Part shown: piece after piece, positions 1 through 9,390 of the stretch
How positions within the stretch are numbered: the stretch's first letter is position 1
How the letters are laid out: every line of letters starts with the position of its first letter
NCBI GenBank assembly: GCA_902621165.1
Contig: CACNKX010000005.1
Span: forward strand, 1-64,000
From: an uncultured Alphaproteobacteria bacterium
GTDB lineage: Bacteria > Pseudomonadota > Alphaproteobacteria > HIMB59 > GCA-002718135
Reading direction: 5' to 3'
DNA: 64,000 nt
Notes under the pieces: model-generated
The model's input: only the letters and a program-made list of their open reading frames with translations
The model's database searches: none
What the model was told of the DNA's origin: nothing
Made by a program: the position numbers and the translations under genes

Positions 1-142
1 TTTAAAAAAAGAAAATGAATTTTACCTGGATAGAATTAAAAGATTACAACCAAATACTATAGATTTGGACTATTTAGATGAGACATTTAGGAAAGTTACA
101 GGATTTACTTCAGAAAACGAAACAGTTATAATTATAGAATAG
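1..142 (+). CDS. Septum formation initiator (FtsB/DivIC family), C-terminal fragment
   Basis: The reading frame enters at the window edge and ends at the TAG at 140-142, leaving about 46 residues. The visible peptide has the DivIC/FtsB-like pattern ENEFYLDRIKRLQP followed by DLDYLDE, the stretch after the coiled coil in alphaproteobacterial members of this family. These are small single-pass membrane proteins of the divisome. The position fits, because in many alphaproteobacteria such a gene lies directly upstream of pdhA, as here with a 50 bp gap. The N-terminal membrane segment and coiled coil are outside the window, so the family call rests on the tail and on synteny. Confidence 0.7.
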   Translation, partial: LKKENEFYLDRIKRLQPNTIDLDYLDETFRKVTGFTSENETVIIIE

Positions 143-192
143 ATTGATTTATTTGACAAAAAATCACCCTAATTATAATTAAAGATTATCAT

Positions 193-1155
193 ATGAAGAA
201 ACTTCAAAAAGCAGATTATATTAAGATGTACTCTTTTATGCTCAAAATTAGAAGATTTGAGGAAAGAGCAGCTCAACTTTACGGAATGGGTAAAATAGGT
301 GGTTTTTGTCATCTGTATATTGGCCAAGAAGCGGTTGTTGTTGGTATATTAATGACAATAGATAAGAATGACTCAGTTGTAACAACTTACAGAGATCATG
401 GCCATATGATTGCTAGGGGATTAGATCCAAAACGTATTATGGCAGAATTGACTGGTAGAGAAGATGGTTATTCTGCTGGTAAAGGCGGTTCAATGCATAT
501 GTTCTCTAAAGAAAACAATTTTTATGGTGGTCATGGTATTGTAGGAGCTCAAGTACCAATTGGAACCGGTATAGCATTCACGCACAAATATAATGGAGAA
601 AAAAATATATGCAGAACATATATTGGCGATGGAGCAATGAACAATGGTCAAGTTTTTGAAGCTTTTAATCTAGCTTCTTTATGGAAGCTTCCTGTTTTAT
701 ACATTATTGAAAATAATAAATATGGAATGGGTACATCTGTAGATAGAGCGGCGGCCGGATTAGATTTATATAAGAGAGGGGAGGCATTTGGTATTCCTGG
801 TGAGAAGGTAGATGGAATGAATGTGTTCTCTGTTATAGAAGCAGCAGATAAAGCAGGTAAGTATGTTAGAGAAGGAAATGGGCCTTATATTATTGAAGTA
901 CAGACATATAGATATAGAGGACATTCAATGTCAGATCCTGCAAAGTATAGAACGAAAGAAGAATTAGATAATTATAAACAAACCGATCCTATTGAAATAG
1001 TCAAAGCTGAAATTTTAAAGAAAAAAATTGCAACTAATGATGAAATTGAAAAAATTAACAAAGATACTTTAGAAGAAATAAAAAATGCAGCTGAATTTGC
1101 AACCAATAGTCCTTTTCCAAAGGACAGCGAGCTTTACACGGATGTTTATTTATAA
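193..1155 (+). CDS. pdhA: Pyruvate dehydrogenase E1 component, alpha subunit
   Basis: With PdhB this forms the thiamine-diphosphate E1 enzyme that decarboxylates pyruvate and acetylates the lipoyl arm of E2 in the cytoplasm. The 320-residue protein has the usual family length. It carries the ThDP/Mg motif GDGAMNNG with the paired Asn in IIENN, the early QLYGMGKIGGF stretch, and the conserved phosphorylation-loop-like region YRYRGHSMSDP. The ATG at 193 has no clear Shine-Dalgarno sequence. It is the first gene of a run in which pdhB starts 3 bp after its stop. The call is secure. Confidence 0.97.
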   Translation: MKKLQKADYIKMYSFMLKIRRFEERAAQLYGMGKIGGFCHLYIGQEAVVVGILMTIDKNDSVVTTYRDHGHMIARGLDPKRIMAELTGREDGYSAGKGGSMHMFSKENNFYGGHGIVGAQVPIGTGIAFTHKYNGEKNICRTYIGDGAMNNGQVFEAFNLASLWKLPVLYIIENNKYGMGTSVDRAAAGLDLYKRGEAFGIPGEKVDGMNVFSVIEAADKAGKYVREGNGPYIIEVQTYRYRGHSMSDPAKYRTKEELDNYKQTDPIEIVKAEILKKKIATNDEIEKINKDTLEEIKNAAEFATNSPFPKDSELYTDVYL

Positions 1156-1158
1156 ATT

Positions 1159-2538
1159 ATGAGTACAGAAATTTTAATGCCCGCATTATCTCCAACAATG
1201 ACAGAAGGGAATCTGTCTAAGTGGTTAATTAAAAAAGGTGATACTGTTAAAGCTGGTGATTTGATTGCCGAAATTGAAACTGACAAAGCAACAATGGAAG
1301 TAGAAGCGGTAGATGAAGGTGTTGTTCTTGATCTTTTATTTAAAGAAGGAGAAGCCAATATTCCAGTAAATAAAGCTATAGCTATTATTGGCGATCCAAA
1401 TGAAAAAGTTGAAGTAAAAAAAGAAGCTCCAATTGAAAAAGTGATTGAAGAAAAGAAAATTGAAAAAAATATTGAGACAAAAATTGAGAATAAGAAAGCT
1501 AATATAATCGATACACCATCACCTAAAATAGAAGAAGATAGAAATTTAAGTTCAGAAGAAATTACTATGCGTCAAGCATTAAGAGACACAATGGCCGAAG
1601 AAATGAGAAAAGATAATAAAGTTTTTATACTTGGAGAGGAAGTTGCCGAGTATCAAGGTGCTTATAAAGTAACACAAGGTCTTCTTCAGGAATTTGGCAA
1701 AGAAAGAGTATTAGATACTCCTATTTCTGAACATGGATTTACTGGATTAGCAGTTGGAGCAGCGTTTAAGGGATTGAGACCAATCTTAGAATTCATGACT
1801 TTTAATTTTTCTATGCAAGCAATTGATCAAATTATAAATTCAGCTGCAAAAACACTTTACATGTCAGGAGGGCAAATTAATTGTCCTATTGTTTTTAGAG
1901 GACCAAATGGTGCTGCGGCGCAAGTTGCTGCACAACATAGTCAGGATTTTTCTTCCTGGTATTCTCAAGTTCCAGGTTTAAAAGTTATTGCTCCATCTAC
2001 TCCTTATAACGCAAAAGGTTTGTTGCGTTCTGCAATATCAGATCCAAATCCTATAATTTTTCTAGAAAATGAAATTCTTTATGGATTAAAAGGTCCTGTT
2101 AATAATGATGTTAACTTTTCAATACCTATTGGAAAAGCAAATATTGAAAAAGAAGGAAAAGATTTAACAATTGTCACTTATTCTATAATGTTACAGAAAT
2201 CGAAAGAAGCGGCATTAAGATTAAAAGAGGAATATAATTTAGATGCAGAAATTATTGATTTACAAACTTTACGACCTTTAGATACGGAAACAATTTTAAA
2301 TTCAGTTAAAAAAACTAATAGACTAATCACTGTCGAAGAGTCATGGCCATTTGGCAGTGTTGGTTCTGAAATTGCAAATATTGTTCAAAGGGATGCATTT
2401 GATTACTTAGATTCACCAGTGATAAAAGTAAATAGTGCGGATGTTCCAATGCCATACGCATTGAGTTTAGAAAAATTATACCTTCCTCAAGTTGATGATA
2501 TTATAAATGCTGCAAAAAAAGTAAGTTACATAAAATAA
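1159..2538 (+). CDS. pdhB: Pyruvate dehydrogenase E1 beta subunit with N-terminal lipoyl domain
   Basis: This is the beta half of E1. It has 459 residues, against about 330 for a plain E1 beta, because a complete lipoyl domain occupies residues 1-78, with the lipoylated lysine in [11 protein letters not shown] charged Lys/Glu-rich linker (about 85-130) leads into the transketolase-like E1 beta domain, beginning near [10 protein letters not shown] and containing [13 protein letters not shown] lipoyl domain on E1 beta is a known alphaproteobacterial arrangement. It gives the complex one lipoyl arm on E1 and one on E2. The first 60 residues closely match the N-terminus of the following E2 gene. 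Confidence 0.97.
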   Translation: MSTEILMPALSPTMTEGNLSKWLIKKGDTVKAGDLIAEIETDKATMEVEAVDEGVVLDLLFKEGEANIPVNKAIAIIGDPNEKVEVKKEAPIEKVIEEKKIEKNIETKIENKKANIIDTPSPKIEEDRNLSSEEITMRQALRDTMAEEMRKDNKVFILGEEVAEYQGAYKVTQGLLQEFGKERVLDTPISEHGFTGLAVGAAFKGLRPILEFMTFNFSMQAIDQIINSAAKTLYMSGGQINCPIVFRGPNGAAAQVAAQHSQDFSSWYSQVPGLKVIAPSTPYNAKGLLRSAISDPNPIIFLENEILYGLKGPVNNDVNFSIPIGKANIEKEGKDLTIVTYSIMLQKSKEAALRLKEEYNLDAEIIDLQTLRPLDTETILNSVKKTNRLITVEESWPFGSVGSEIANIVQRDAFDYLDSPVIKVNSADVPMPYALSLEKLYLPQVDDIINAAKKVSYIK

Positions 2539-3768
2539 ATGGCAATTAAAGTTTTAATGCCTGCATTATCACCTACTATGTCAGAGGGTGTAATTAATAA
2601 GTGGTTAGTTAATATTGGCGATACTGTTTCAGCTGGAGATATATTAGCTGAAATTGAAACTGATAAAGCAACAATGGAAGTTGAGGCAGTTGATGAGGGA
2701 GAAATTACACATTTAATTGATACAGCACCAGATAAACAAATTGCCGTTAATTCTGTCATTGCTCTAATTAATGGTAGCAAAGATGAAACATTAGAGGATT
2801 ATAATGATAAAGATCAAACAGTAAGTAATGAAGAAAAAAATGGAGTTTCAGAAACACCTAAAGTAAATACTGAAGTAGATAAAAGTCAAATAATAGAAAG
2901 AAGTAAAGATACAAATACTAAACAAAATACAAATTTTGCATCACCGTTTGTTAAAAAATTTTCTAAAGATAACAATATTGATTTAACTCTTATTAAAGGG
3001 TCTGGACCTGAAGGTAGGATAATAAAAAAAGATATACAAAATTTTGAACTACAAATTAATGATGAAAATATTTCTGTAATTGAGCCCTCTAGTATTAGAA
3101 AAATAATTGCTGAAAGAACAACACAAACTAAAAATGAGGTTCCACATTTTTATCTTACTATTGAAACAAGAATGGATAAGTTAATAAATTTAAGAAAAAA
3201 AATTAATTTAAATAGTGATATCAAAATCTCTTTTAACGACCTTATTGTTAAAGCATGTGCAATGGCAATGGCTAAAAATCCAGAGACAAATATTTCTTGG
3301 GTCAATGGTAAAATTCACCAATATAAAAATATCGATATTGCAATTGCTGTTGCTTTAAAAGAAGGATTGATCACCCCTATTGTCAAAGAAGCTGATACAA
3401 AAGGATTAGCTGAAATTTCTACAGAAATTAAATCACTAGTAAAAAAAGCTAATCAAAATAAATTATTACCAGAAGAGTATAGCGGAGGTTCTATAACTAT
3501 CTCTAATTTAGGCATGTTTGGAATCACAGAATTTCAAGCAATTATTAATCCGCCACAATCAAGTATTATTGCAGTTGGATCTATAATTGAAAAACCCGTT
3601 GTTAACGCTGGCAGTATTGAAATAGGGCATACAATGAAATCTACCATTTCAGCAGATCATAGATCATTAGATGGTGCTGTTGCGGCAAAATTACTCAAAG
3701 ATTTTAGCGATATTTTAGAAGATCCTTTCGAAATTTGGTTGAATAGCATGGATATGGAAGTTATTTAA
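2539..3768 (+). CDS. pdhC: Pyruvate dehydrogenase E2, dihydrolipoamide acetyltransferase
   Basis: E2 transfers the acetyl group from lipoamide to CoA and forms the core of the complex. The 409 residues show a single lipoyl domain (1-78, lysine in [10 protein letters not shown]), an acidic linker, a peripheral-subunit-binding domain (about 132-168, with [13 protein letters not shown]) and a catalytic domain ending with the active-site motif DHRSLDGA. The ATG follows the pdhB stop with no gap, implying translational coupling. The next gene is lipA. The E3 gene lpd, commonly placed here in alphaproteobacteria, is absent from the window. Confidence 0.97.
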   Translation: MAIKVLMPALSPTMSEGVINKWLVNIGDTVSAGDILAEIETDKATMEVEAVDEGEITHLIDTAPDKQIAVNSVIALINGSKDETLEDYNDKDQTVSNEEKNGVSETPKVNTEVDKSQIIERSKDTNTKQNTNFASPFVKKFSKDNNIDLTLIKGSGPEGRIIKKDIQNFELQINDENISVIEPSSIRKIIAERTTQTKNEVPHFYLTIETRMDKLINLRKKINLNSDIKISFNDLIVKACAMAMAKNPETNISWVNGKIHQYKNIDIAIAVALKEGLITPIVKEADTKGLAEISTEIKSLVKKANQNKLLPEEYSGGSITISNLGMFGITEFQAIINPPQSSIIAVGSIIEKPVVNAGSIEIGHTMKSTISADHRSLDGAVAAKLLKDFSDILEDPFEIWLNSMDMEVI

Positions 3769-3773
3769 CCTAC

Positions 3774-4709
3774 ATGAGTGGACCGCGTCATCCTGAAAAA
3801 GTTAAAAACAAATCCAATCCAATTCCTAAAAAACCAAGTTGGATTAGAGTAAAAGCACCAACTTCAAAATTTTTCAAAGAAACTAATAAGCTTTTAAAAG
3901 AAAAAAAAATTGTAACTGTATGTGAAGAAGCTGCATGTCCAAATATAGCTGAATGTTGGCAAAAAAAACATGCAACATTTATGATACTCGGAGATATATG
4001 TACTAGAGCTTGTGCATTTTGTAACATTAAAACTGGCAAACCTCATTATATAGATCACGGTGAAGCTATAAGAATTGCTGAGTCAGTTAAGCAATTGAAT
4101 TTAGAACATGTTGTAATAACAAGTGTTGACAGAGACGACCTAATAGATGGTGGAGCACTACATTTTATCAATGTTATAGATTCAATTAAATCTCTAAATC
4201 CAAGTTGCACAATTGAAATTTTAACTCCCGACTTTAAAAATAAACCAGAAGCTATAGATATTTTATCAAAAAATTTACCTGACGTCTTCAATCATAACTT
4301 AGAAACTGTGCCAAGATTATATCCATCAATTCGTCCGGGTTCACGTTACTTTGTTAGTTTGAATCTACTTAGTCAAATTAAAGAAAAAAACCCAAGTATA
4401 TTTACAAAATCAGGTCTAATGGTTGGTTTAGGTGAAACTAAAGAAGAAGTATATCAGGTAATGGATGATTTAAGAGCAGCTAATGTTGATTTTATTACAA
4501 TAGGGCAATACCTACCACCAACACAAAAACACGCTAAGCTAGAAAAATTTATTACTCCTCAAGAATTTGATGAGTATAAAAAAATGGCATACGCAAAAGG
4601 ATTTTTAATGGTGGCATCATCACCCCTAACTCGTTCAAGTTATCATGCTTCTGATGATTTTAAGATCATGCAAGAAAATAGGAAAAATAAACTTTATTCA
4701 ATTCAATGA
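3774..4709 (+). CDS. lipA: Lipoyl synthase (radical SAM)
   Basis: LipA inserts two sulfurs into octanoyl chains on lipoyl domains such as those encoded just upstream. The protein has 311 residues, the normal length. It has the auxiliary cluster cysteines in [13 protein letters not shown] (CX4CX5C) and the radical-SAM triad in CTRACAFC (CX3CX2C), plus the C-terminal RSSYHA segment that provides the serine ligand. It starts 5 bp after pdhC and overlaps the next gene by 4 bp, so it is probably in the pdh transcript. No lipB is visible in the window. Confidence 0.97.
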   Translation: MSGPRHPEKVKNKSNPIPKKPSWIRVKAPTSKFFKETNKLLKEKKIVTVCEEAACPNIAECWQKKHATFMILGDICTRACAFCNIKTGKPHYIDHGEAIRIAESVKQLNLEHVVITSVDRDDLIDGGALHFINVIDSIKSLNPSCTIEILTPDFKNKPEAIDILSKNLPDVFNHNLETVPRLYPSIRPGSRYFVSLNLLSQIKEKNPSIFTKSGLMVGLGETKEEVYQVMDDLRAANVDFITIGQYLPPTQKHAKLEKFITPQEFDEYKKMAYAKGFLMVASSPLTRSSYHASDDFKIMQENRKNKLYSIQ

Positions 4710-5143
4710 AATCTTCAAATAGAGAGGAAATAGTCGATCACAACGCAAAAGGACTTTTCGATATTGTTTTAGATATTGAAAGTTACCCATATTTTATTCC
4801 CTGGTGTTCAGCAATGAGAATTCATTCAAAAAATAAAAATGAAATATATGCTGATATGGTCGTGTGGTATAAATATTTTATGCCCCAAACTTTTGGTTCT
4901 CATGTCACTTTTGATAAAAAAAAACTTTCAATAAGTACAACCTATATTGAAGGACCTTTAAAAGATCTTAAAACTAATTGGATTTTTGAATCATTAAAAA
5001 AAAATCAAACACGAATTCATTTTAATGTTGAATTTGAATTTAAACGATTTTTTCACCAAAAAATTGCTGAAGCTTTTTTTCCATTAATTGAAAATAAAAT
5101 GATTGAATCATTTAAAGTTCGTGCAGATGAAATTTTAGATTAA
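4706..5143 (+). CDS. COQ10/RatA-like START-domain protein
   Basis: This 145-residue protein belongs to the polyketide cyclase/START superfamily related to COQ10. That family is thought to bind quinones and assist respiratory ubiquinone use; the E. coli relative RatA has been linked to ribosomes. The N-terminal half has the characteristic [14 protein letters not shown] stretch and the C-terminal helix contains [14 protein letters not shown]. The ATG overlaps the lipA stop (ATGA). The 3' end overlaps the convergent cinA-like gene by 9 bp. The lipA-coq10 pairing is common in alphaproteobacteria. Confidence 0.85.
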   Translation: MKSSNREEIVDHNAKGLFDIVLDIESYPYFIPWCSAMRIHSKNKNEIYADMVVWYKYFMPQTFGSHVTFDKKKLSISTTYIEGPLKDLKTNWIFESLKKNQTRIHFNVEFEFKRFFHQKIAEAFFPLIENKMIESFKVRADEILD

Positions 5144-5599
5144 TTGATTAATTTTGCTAAATATAAAATCTCTAGTTTTTCTTTGTATATCTAATCTTTC
5201 TCCCTTGTATATTTTTTTAAAAATATAATTTTTTTTATTAATTTTAATCCCAATATACACTAATCCTACTGGCTTTAACTTTGTTCCACCATTAGGACCT
5301 GCTATACCAGTTGTAGAAATACAGATTTGTGTGCTTTCATTTTTATACAAACCATTAATCATGTCCTCAGCTACTTCTTTACTTACAGCTCCAAATTTAG
5401 AGAGATTACTTTTTGAAACAAATAAATATTTAGTTTTAGCATTATTAGAATAACTGATAATCCCGTAAGAGAAAATTTTTGAAACTCCACTATATTTGGT
5501 AATAGTATTTGCTATTAGTCCACCTGTGCATGACTCAGCAACTGAAATTGAGATATTTTTTTTTATTAATTTATCTATAATTTTTTTAATAGAAGGCAT
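5135..5599 (-). CDS. CinA C-terminal domain protein (nicotinamide-nucleotide amidase family)
   Basis: The 154 residues correspond to the stand-alone CinA C-terminal domain (PncC type), which deamidates NMN in pyridine nucleotide salvage. The family signature is clear: SVAESCTGGLIA near residue 20, ISTTGIAGPNGGT near the middle, and KPVGLVYIGI. The N-terminal molybdopterin-binding-like domain of full CinA is absent, as is usual in alphaproteobacteria. The start overlaps the end of pgpA by 14 bp, so it is the last gene of a three-gene minus-strand operon with ispDF and pgpA. Confidence 0.92.
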   Translation of the reverse strand: MPSIKKIIDKLIKKNISISVAESCTGGLIANTITKYSGVSKIFSYGIISYSNNAKTKYLFVSKSNLSKFGAVSKEVAEDMINGLYKNESTQICISTTGIAGPNGGTKLKPVGLVYIGIKINKKNYIFKKIYKGERLDIQRKTRDFIFSKINQLI

Positions 5600-6062
5600 T
5601 TAATATATAAAGAATAATTGTTGTATATATTCCAGCTATTAAATCATCAAGAATTACACCAAATGAAGATTTAAGTTTCTTATCAACAATATTTGCAGGA
5701 AATATTTTTAAAATATCAAAAAAACGAAATAAAATAAAAATTGATACAATTGTGACATAAGGATTTATTATTATAATTTGATCATAAAATATTAAAATTA
5801 AGTATATTCCTAGAAATTCATCAATAACTATTATTTTTGAGTCATGTGATTGTGTGTGTGAAGAGAATTTATTAATAAAAAATAATGACAATAAAAAAAT
5901 TAAAATAAAAACAACTACAAATATTTCTAAAGAAATAATTTTGTATTCAACAATAGGAAATAAAATAACTATTGATAAAAAGGATGCAAAGGTTCCTGGC
6001 GGTATTATTTTAATATATCCAGCAAATGAAAACGATACAAAAAAATTAGCTAATTTTATCAT
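5586..6062 (-). CDS. pgpA: Phosphatidylglycerophosphatase A
   Basis: PgpA removes the phosphate from phosphatidylglycerophosphate to give phosphatidylglycerol at the inner membrane. The 158-residue protein is strongly hydrophobic with about four membrane segments. It retains the N-terminal FSFAGYIKIIPPGTFASF pattern (GxGxxPxAPGTxGS in other members) and acidic motifs including VIDEFLG and FGVILDDLIAGI. It overlaps ispDF by 17 bp at its start and the CinA-like gene by 14 bp at its end. The first motif is somewhat diverged; the acidic motifs make the call. Confidence 0.9.
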   Translation of the reverse strand: MIKLANFFVSFSFAGYIKIIPPGTFASFLSIVILFPIVEYKIISLEIFVVVFILIFLLSLFFINKFSSHTQSHDSKIIVIDEFLGIYLILIFYDQIIIINPYVTIVSIFILFRFFDILKIFPANIVDKKLKSSFGVILDDLIAGIYTTIILYILNAFY

Positions 6063-7185
6063 TTTTTATATGAACTATTGACTCAGCTGCAATTCCTTCA
6101 CCATTTCCAATAAAACCAATCTTCTCATTTGTAGTTGCTTTAATAGACACAGAGTTATTTTTTATTTGAAGTAATGTTGAAATTTTTTTAATCATTTTTG
6201 AAACATACTTATTAATTTTAGGTTTTTCAGCTATTATATTTATATCTAGATTTATAATAGAATAACCTTTTTCTTTAAGTTTATTTCTACAAAAAATGAT
6301 AAATTTTGATGAATCTGCATTTTTCCATTTTTTATCTGTGTTTGGAAAGTGATAACCTATATCTCTTAGAGAGAGTGCTCCAAAAATACTGTCACAAATA
6401 GCATGAAGTACAACGTCTGCATCAGAATGACCAATTAATTTAGAGAAAGGAATTCTAATACCTCCTAATTTTAATCCATTTTTAGTTTTTTTATCAATTT
6501 TATGAATATCGTAACCAATACCATATTTTGTTATTGGCTTTCTAAATAAATTAAATAACTTAATATCTTCTGGATAAGTAATTTTTATATTATTTTTCTC
6601 ACCTTTGATAAAATTTATTTTCACTTTTGATTTTTGTAATAAACCAGCATCATCATTAAACTCAAAATTTTTATATTTGATATGTTCTTTTAATATGAGA
6701 TCATAATTAAAACCCTGTGGTGTTTGTACGTTAATAGCTTTTGTTTCTAATTTACTTTTTTTTATTAATTGTCTGTCATTATATTCAACATATGGTATCG
6801 CATTATTATTTTTATCTAATTTAGAAATAATTTTTTTAATTAAATTATTACTGCATAAAGGCCGTGCAGCATCATGTATTAATACCTTCTTAATTTTAAA
6901 TTTTTTTAAATTTTTTAGAGCATTAAAAGAAGAAATTTGTCTTGTATTGCCAGGTTTTGAAAAGGTGATTGTCACTTTTTCAGAAAAGATCTTATGATTA
7001 AAATAAGTATTTTGATATTTTTTATCTATTGAAATGTTAATTATATCGAAGTTTGATAAATCTAAATTTGAAATAAAATAATTTAAAAAATTTGTATTCC
7101 CAATTTTAAAGAATTGTTTTGGAATTTTTTGACCAAATCTCTTTCCTTTTCCGCCAGCTAGAATTACAAGTGCATTTTTCATCAT
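6046..7185 (-). CDS. ispDF: Bifunctional IspD/IspF isoprenoid enzyme
   Basis: The fusion carries out two steps of the MEP pathway: cytidylyl transfer to MEP (IspD, about residues 1-210) and cyclisation to MEcPP (IspF, about 222-379). IspD has the nucleotide-binding AGGKGKRFG loop with KQFFKI, and the IHDAARPL segment. IspF has YGIGYDIH with the metal ligands, GHSDADVVLHAICD and ATTNEKIGFIGNGEGIAA. The first two codons are both ATG (7185 and 7182), so either may be used. It is the first gene of the operon and is divergent from ntrY with about 60 bp between them. Confidence 0.95.
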   Translation of the reverse strand: MMKNALVILAGGKGKRFGQKIPKQFFKIGNTNFLNYFISNLDLSNFDIINISIDKKYQNTYFNHKIFSEKVTITFSKPGNTRQISSFNALKNLKKFKIKKVLIHDAARPLCSNNLIKKIISKLDKNNNAIPYVEYNDRQLIKKSKLETKAINVQTPQGFNYDLILKEHIKYKNFEFNDDAGLLQKSKVKINFIKGEKNNIKITYPEDIKLFNLFRKPITKYGIGYDIHKIDKKTKNGLKLGGIRIPFSKLIGHSDADVVLHAICDSIFGALSLRDIGYHFPNTDKKWKNADSSKFIIFCRNKLKEKGYSIINLDINIIAEKPKINKYVSKMIKKISTLLQIKNNSVSIKATTNEKIGFIGNGEGIAAESIVHIKNDKIS

Positions 7186-7245
7186 TTTAATTTATAAATA
7201 ATATTATTTTATAATCATTATTTGAAAAATTAACTAAAGTACACA

Positions 7246-9390
7246 GTGTTTGACCTATCAAAATTACTTAAATCTATTCATCTATCTAGATTATCTTTTT
7301 ATTTTTTAATTTTTTTAATCATACTAAGTTTTTCGATTACATTCTATTTAATGCTACCAAATAACGATTTAGTAAAAGATCCTAGGAGACTACAATTTTT
7401 TTTATTGGCTGATGTTATTTTTGTCATTTTATTGATTTCAATAATTGTTAGGCAAATTGTCCTTATTTTAGTAAGAAGAAGAAAAAGTTATGATGAATCG
7501 CGATTATATATAAAATTTGTTAATTTATTTGCTGCAATGGCTTTGGGCCCAGCCATTGGATTAGTTATTATTACATCACTTTTTTTCAATTTAGAGTTAA
7601 GAACTTGGTACGGAGATGCTGTAAGAGACGCGGTTGTCAATTCTAACATTGTAGCAAAAAATTATGAAAATGAGATTCAGGCAGAAATAGTTTCTGATAC
7701 ACAATTAATAATGAGAGAAATATTAAAAGCTTCTCAAAATAATGAAGTAAATATTCAATCAATAAGACTAGCTTTAAGTGAGTTTATTAATTTGAGAACA
7801 ATTTCAAGTATCTATATTTTTAATACTGAAGGAAATATCTACTTAAGTCTAAAAGATCCTGATAATGAAAATTTTTCTCTTCCGTCAAATGAGATATTTA
7901 AAGTTGTTAATCAAAACCAAGTTTATATTTTTCAGTTAGATAAAAATTCTATCACTGCCTATAAAAAAATAAATTTTTTAAATGATGTTTACATGCAAGT
8001 TAATAGAAATTTGAATACAAATATTTGGGATCATATTAGTGCTACAAAAGAAGCATTTGAAATTTATACTTTGAAAGAAGAAGAAAGTTCAGGAATTCAA
8101 ATAACTTATTCAATGATATTTGTTCTTTTCTCTATTTGTTTTATATTAGTGGCAATTTTGATTGGGTTTAATCTAGCTAGCAATCTTAGTAAACCAATTA
8201 CAAACTTAATCAAATCAGCAAATAAAATATCAGAAGGAAATTTTGATGCTAAAGTTAGTGAAACAGATCAATTTCAAGAAATAAAAGTATTACTATCGTC
8301 TTATAATAAAATGATTACTGAAATTGAGAATAAACAAAATGAGTTGATATCAAAAAGTCAGGAAGATGAAGAAAAAAGAATTTTTATAGAGGCAATCTTA
8401 AGTCTTTTAACAATAGGTGTAATATCTTTAGATAAAAATTTTAATATTTTATTATTTAATAAAACTTTAACAAAATTATTTAGAAGCACTAAAAATTTTA
8501 AAATTAATGACAATTTTCTATCCTATTTCCCTGAATGGAAAAAGATATTTGAGAATTTTGAAACCTCAAACAAAGTATTATTAAACTTTCAATACGATTT
8601 TACATTGTTTGATGATCAAAGAAATTTTAACATTAGAATTATTAAAGAAATTAATGATAATAAAATTGAGGGATATGTTGTTGCCCTAGATGATGCTACA
8701 TCTCTAATTTTAGCAGAAAAACATGCTGCTTGGTCTGATATAGCAAGAAAGATAGCGCATGAAGTTAAAAATCCCCTAACCCCAATTAAACTTTCTGCTG
8801 AAAGAATAGAAAAGAAATTTTTAGATGCAAAAACAGATAAAGAGGATATTTCACTTTTAACTAAAACAATATCAAGACAAGTAGATGATATTGGAAAGTT
8901 AGTTGATGAATTTTCTTCTTTTGCAAGAATGCCTGAGGCAGAAATCAAGCTTGATAACCTATCAAAATGTTTAGAAGAGGCATTCCTTTTACATTTCAAT
9001 ACAAGGAAGGATATAAAGCTAAATTTAATTAAACCTGAAAATGATATTTATTTTCACTTTGATACTCTTCAAATCTCAAGATGTTTCGGTAACTTAATTA
9101 AAAATGCTATTGAAGCTGTAGAAAAAATACCTAATCCAGCAGTCGAAGTATTATTGGCTACCGATGATAAATATATAACAATTGAAATAAAAGATAATGG
9201 TGTGGGAATTGATGAAAAAATGTTGAGTAAAATATTTGAGCCTTATTTTACAACTAAAACAAAAGGAACTGGCCTTGGTCTATCTATTGTCAAAAGAATT
9301 ATTGAAGATCATGGTGGTAAAATAAAAATTGAGAAAAATAAAAATATGGCAGGCACAACATCACTAATTAATTTTGAATACAATGCATAA
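7246..9390 (+). CDS. ntrY: Nitrogen-regulation sensor histidine kinase NtrY
   Basis: NtrY is the membrane kinase paired with NtrX, linked in alphaproteobacteria to nitrogen, redox and envelope responses. The 714 residues comprise three N-terminal membrane segments (about 18-37, 51-76, 89-116), an extracytoplasmic region to about 285, a fourth segment (287-313), HAMP, a PAS-like region (375-480), a HisKA domain with His505 in AHEVKNPLTPIK, and an ATPase domain with NLIKNAIEA, DNGVGID and GTGLGLSIVK. The frame starts with GTG at 7246; no better ATG lies nearby. It overlaps ntrX by 8 bp. The partner pair ntrBC, usually upstream, is absent. Confidence 0.95.
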   Translation: MFDLSKLLKSIHLSRLSFYFLIFLIILSFSITFYLMLPNNDLVKDPRRLQFFLLADVIFVILLISIIVRQIVLILVRRRKSYDESRLYIKFVNLFAAMALGPAIGLVIITSLFFNLELRTWYGDAVRDAVVNSNIVAKNYENEIQAEIVSDTQLIMREILKASQNNEVNIQSIRLALSEFINLRTISSIYIFNTEGNIYLSLKDPDNENFSLPSNEIFKVVNQNQVYIFQLDKNSITAYKKINFLNDVYMQVNRNLNTNIWDHISATKEAFEIYTLKEEESSGIQITYSMIFVLFSICFILVAILIGFNLASNLSKPITNLIKSANKISEGNFDAKVSETDQFQEIKVLLSSYNKMITEIENKQNELISKSQEDEEKRIFIEAILSLLTIGVISLDKNFNILLFNKTLTKLFRSTKNFKINDNFLSYFPEWKKIFENFETSNKVLLNFQYDFTLFDDQRNFNIRIIKEINDNKIEGYVVALDDATSLILAEKHAAWSDIARKIAHEVKNPLTPIKLSAERIEKKFLDAKTDKEDISLLTKTISRQVDDIGKLVDEFSSFARMPEAEIKLDNLSKCLEEAFLLHFNTRKDIKLNLIKPENDIYFHFDTLQISRCFGNLIKNAIEAVEKIPNPAVEVLLATDDKYITIEIKDNGVGIDEKMLSKIFEPYFTTKTKGTGLGLSIVKRIIEDHGGKIKIEKNKNMAGTTSLINFEYNA

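Noticed and set aside
1159..2780. Apparent duplicated DNA at the starts of pdhB and pdhC
   Set aside because: The similarity is explained by both proteins having an N-terminal lipoyl domain, an established alphaproteobacterial design, not by a recent duplication or assembly error.
8616..8999. 127-codon open frame on the minus strand inside ntrY
   Set aside because: It lies wholly antisense to the conserved kinase domains of ntrY and has no recognisable motif; a shadow of the real gene.
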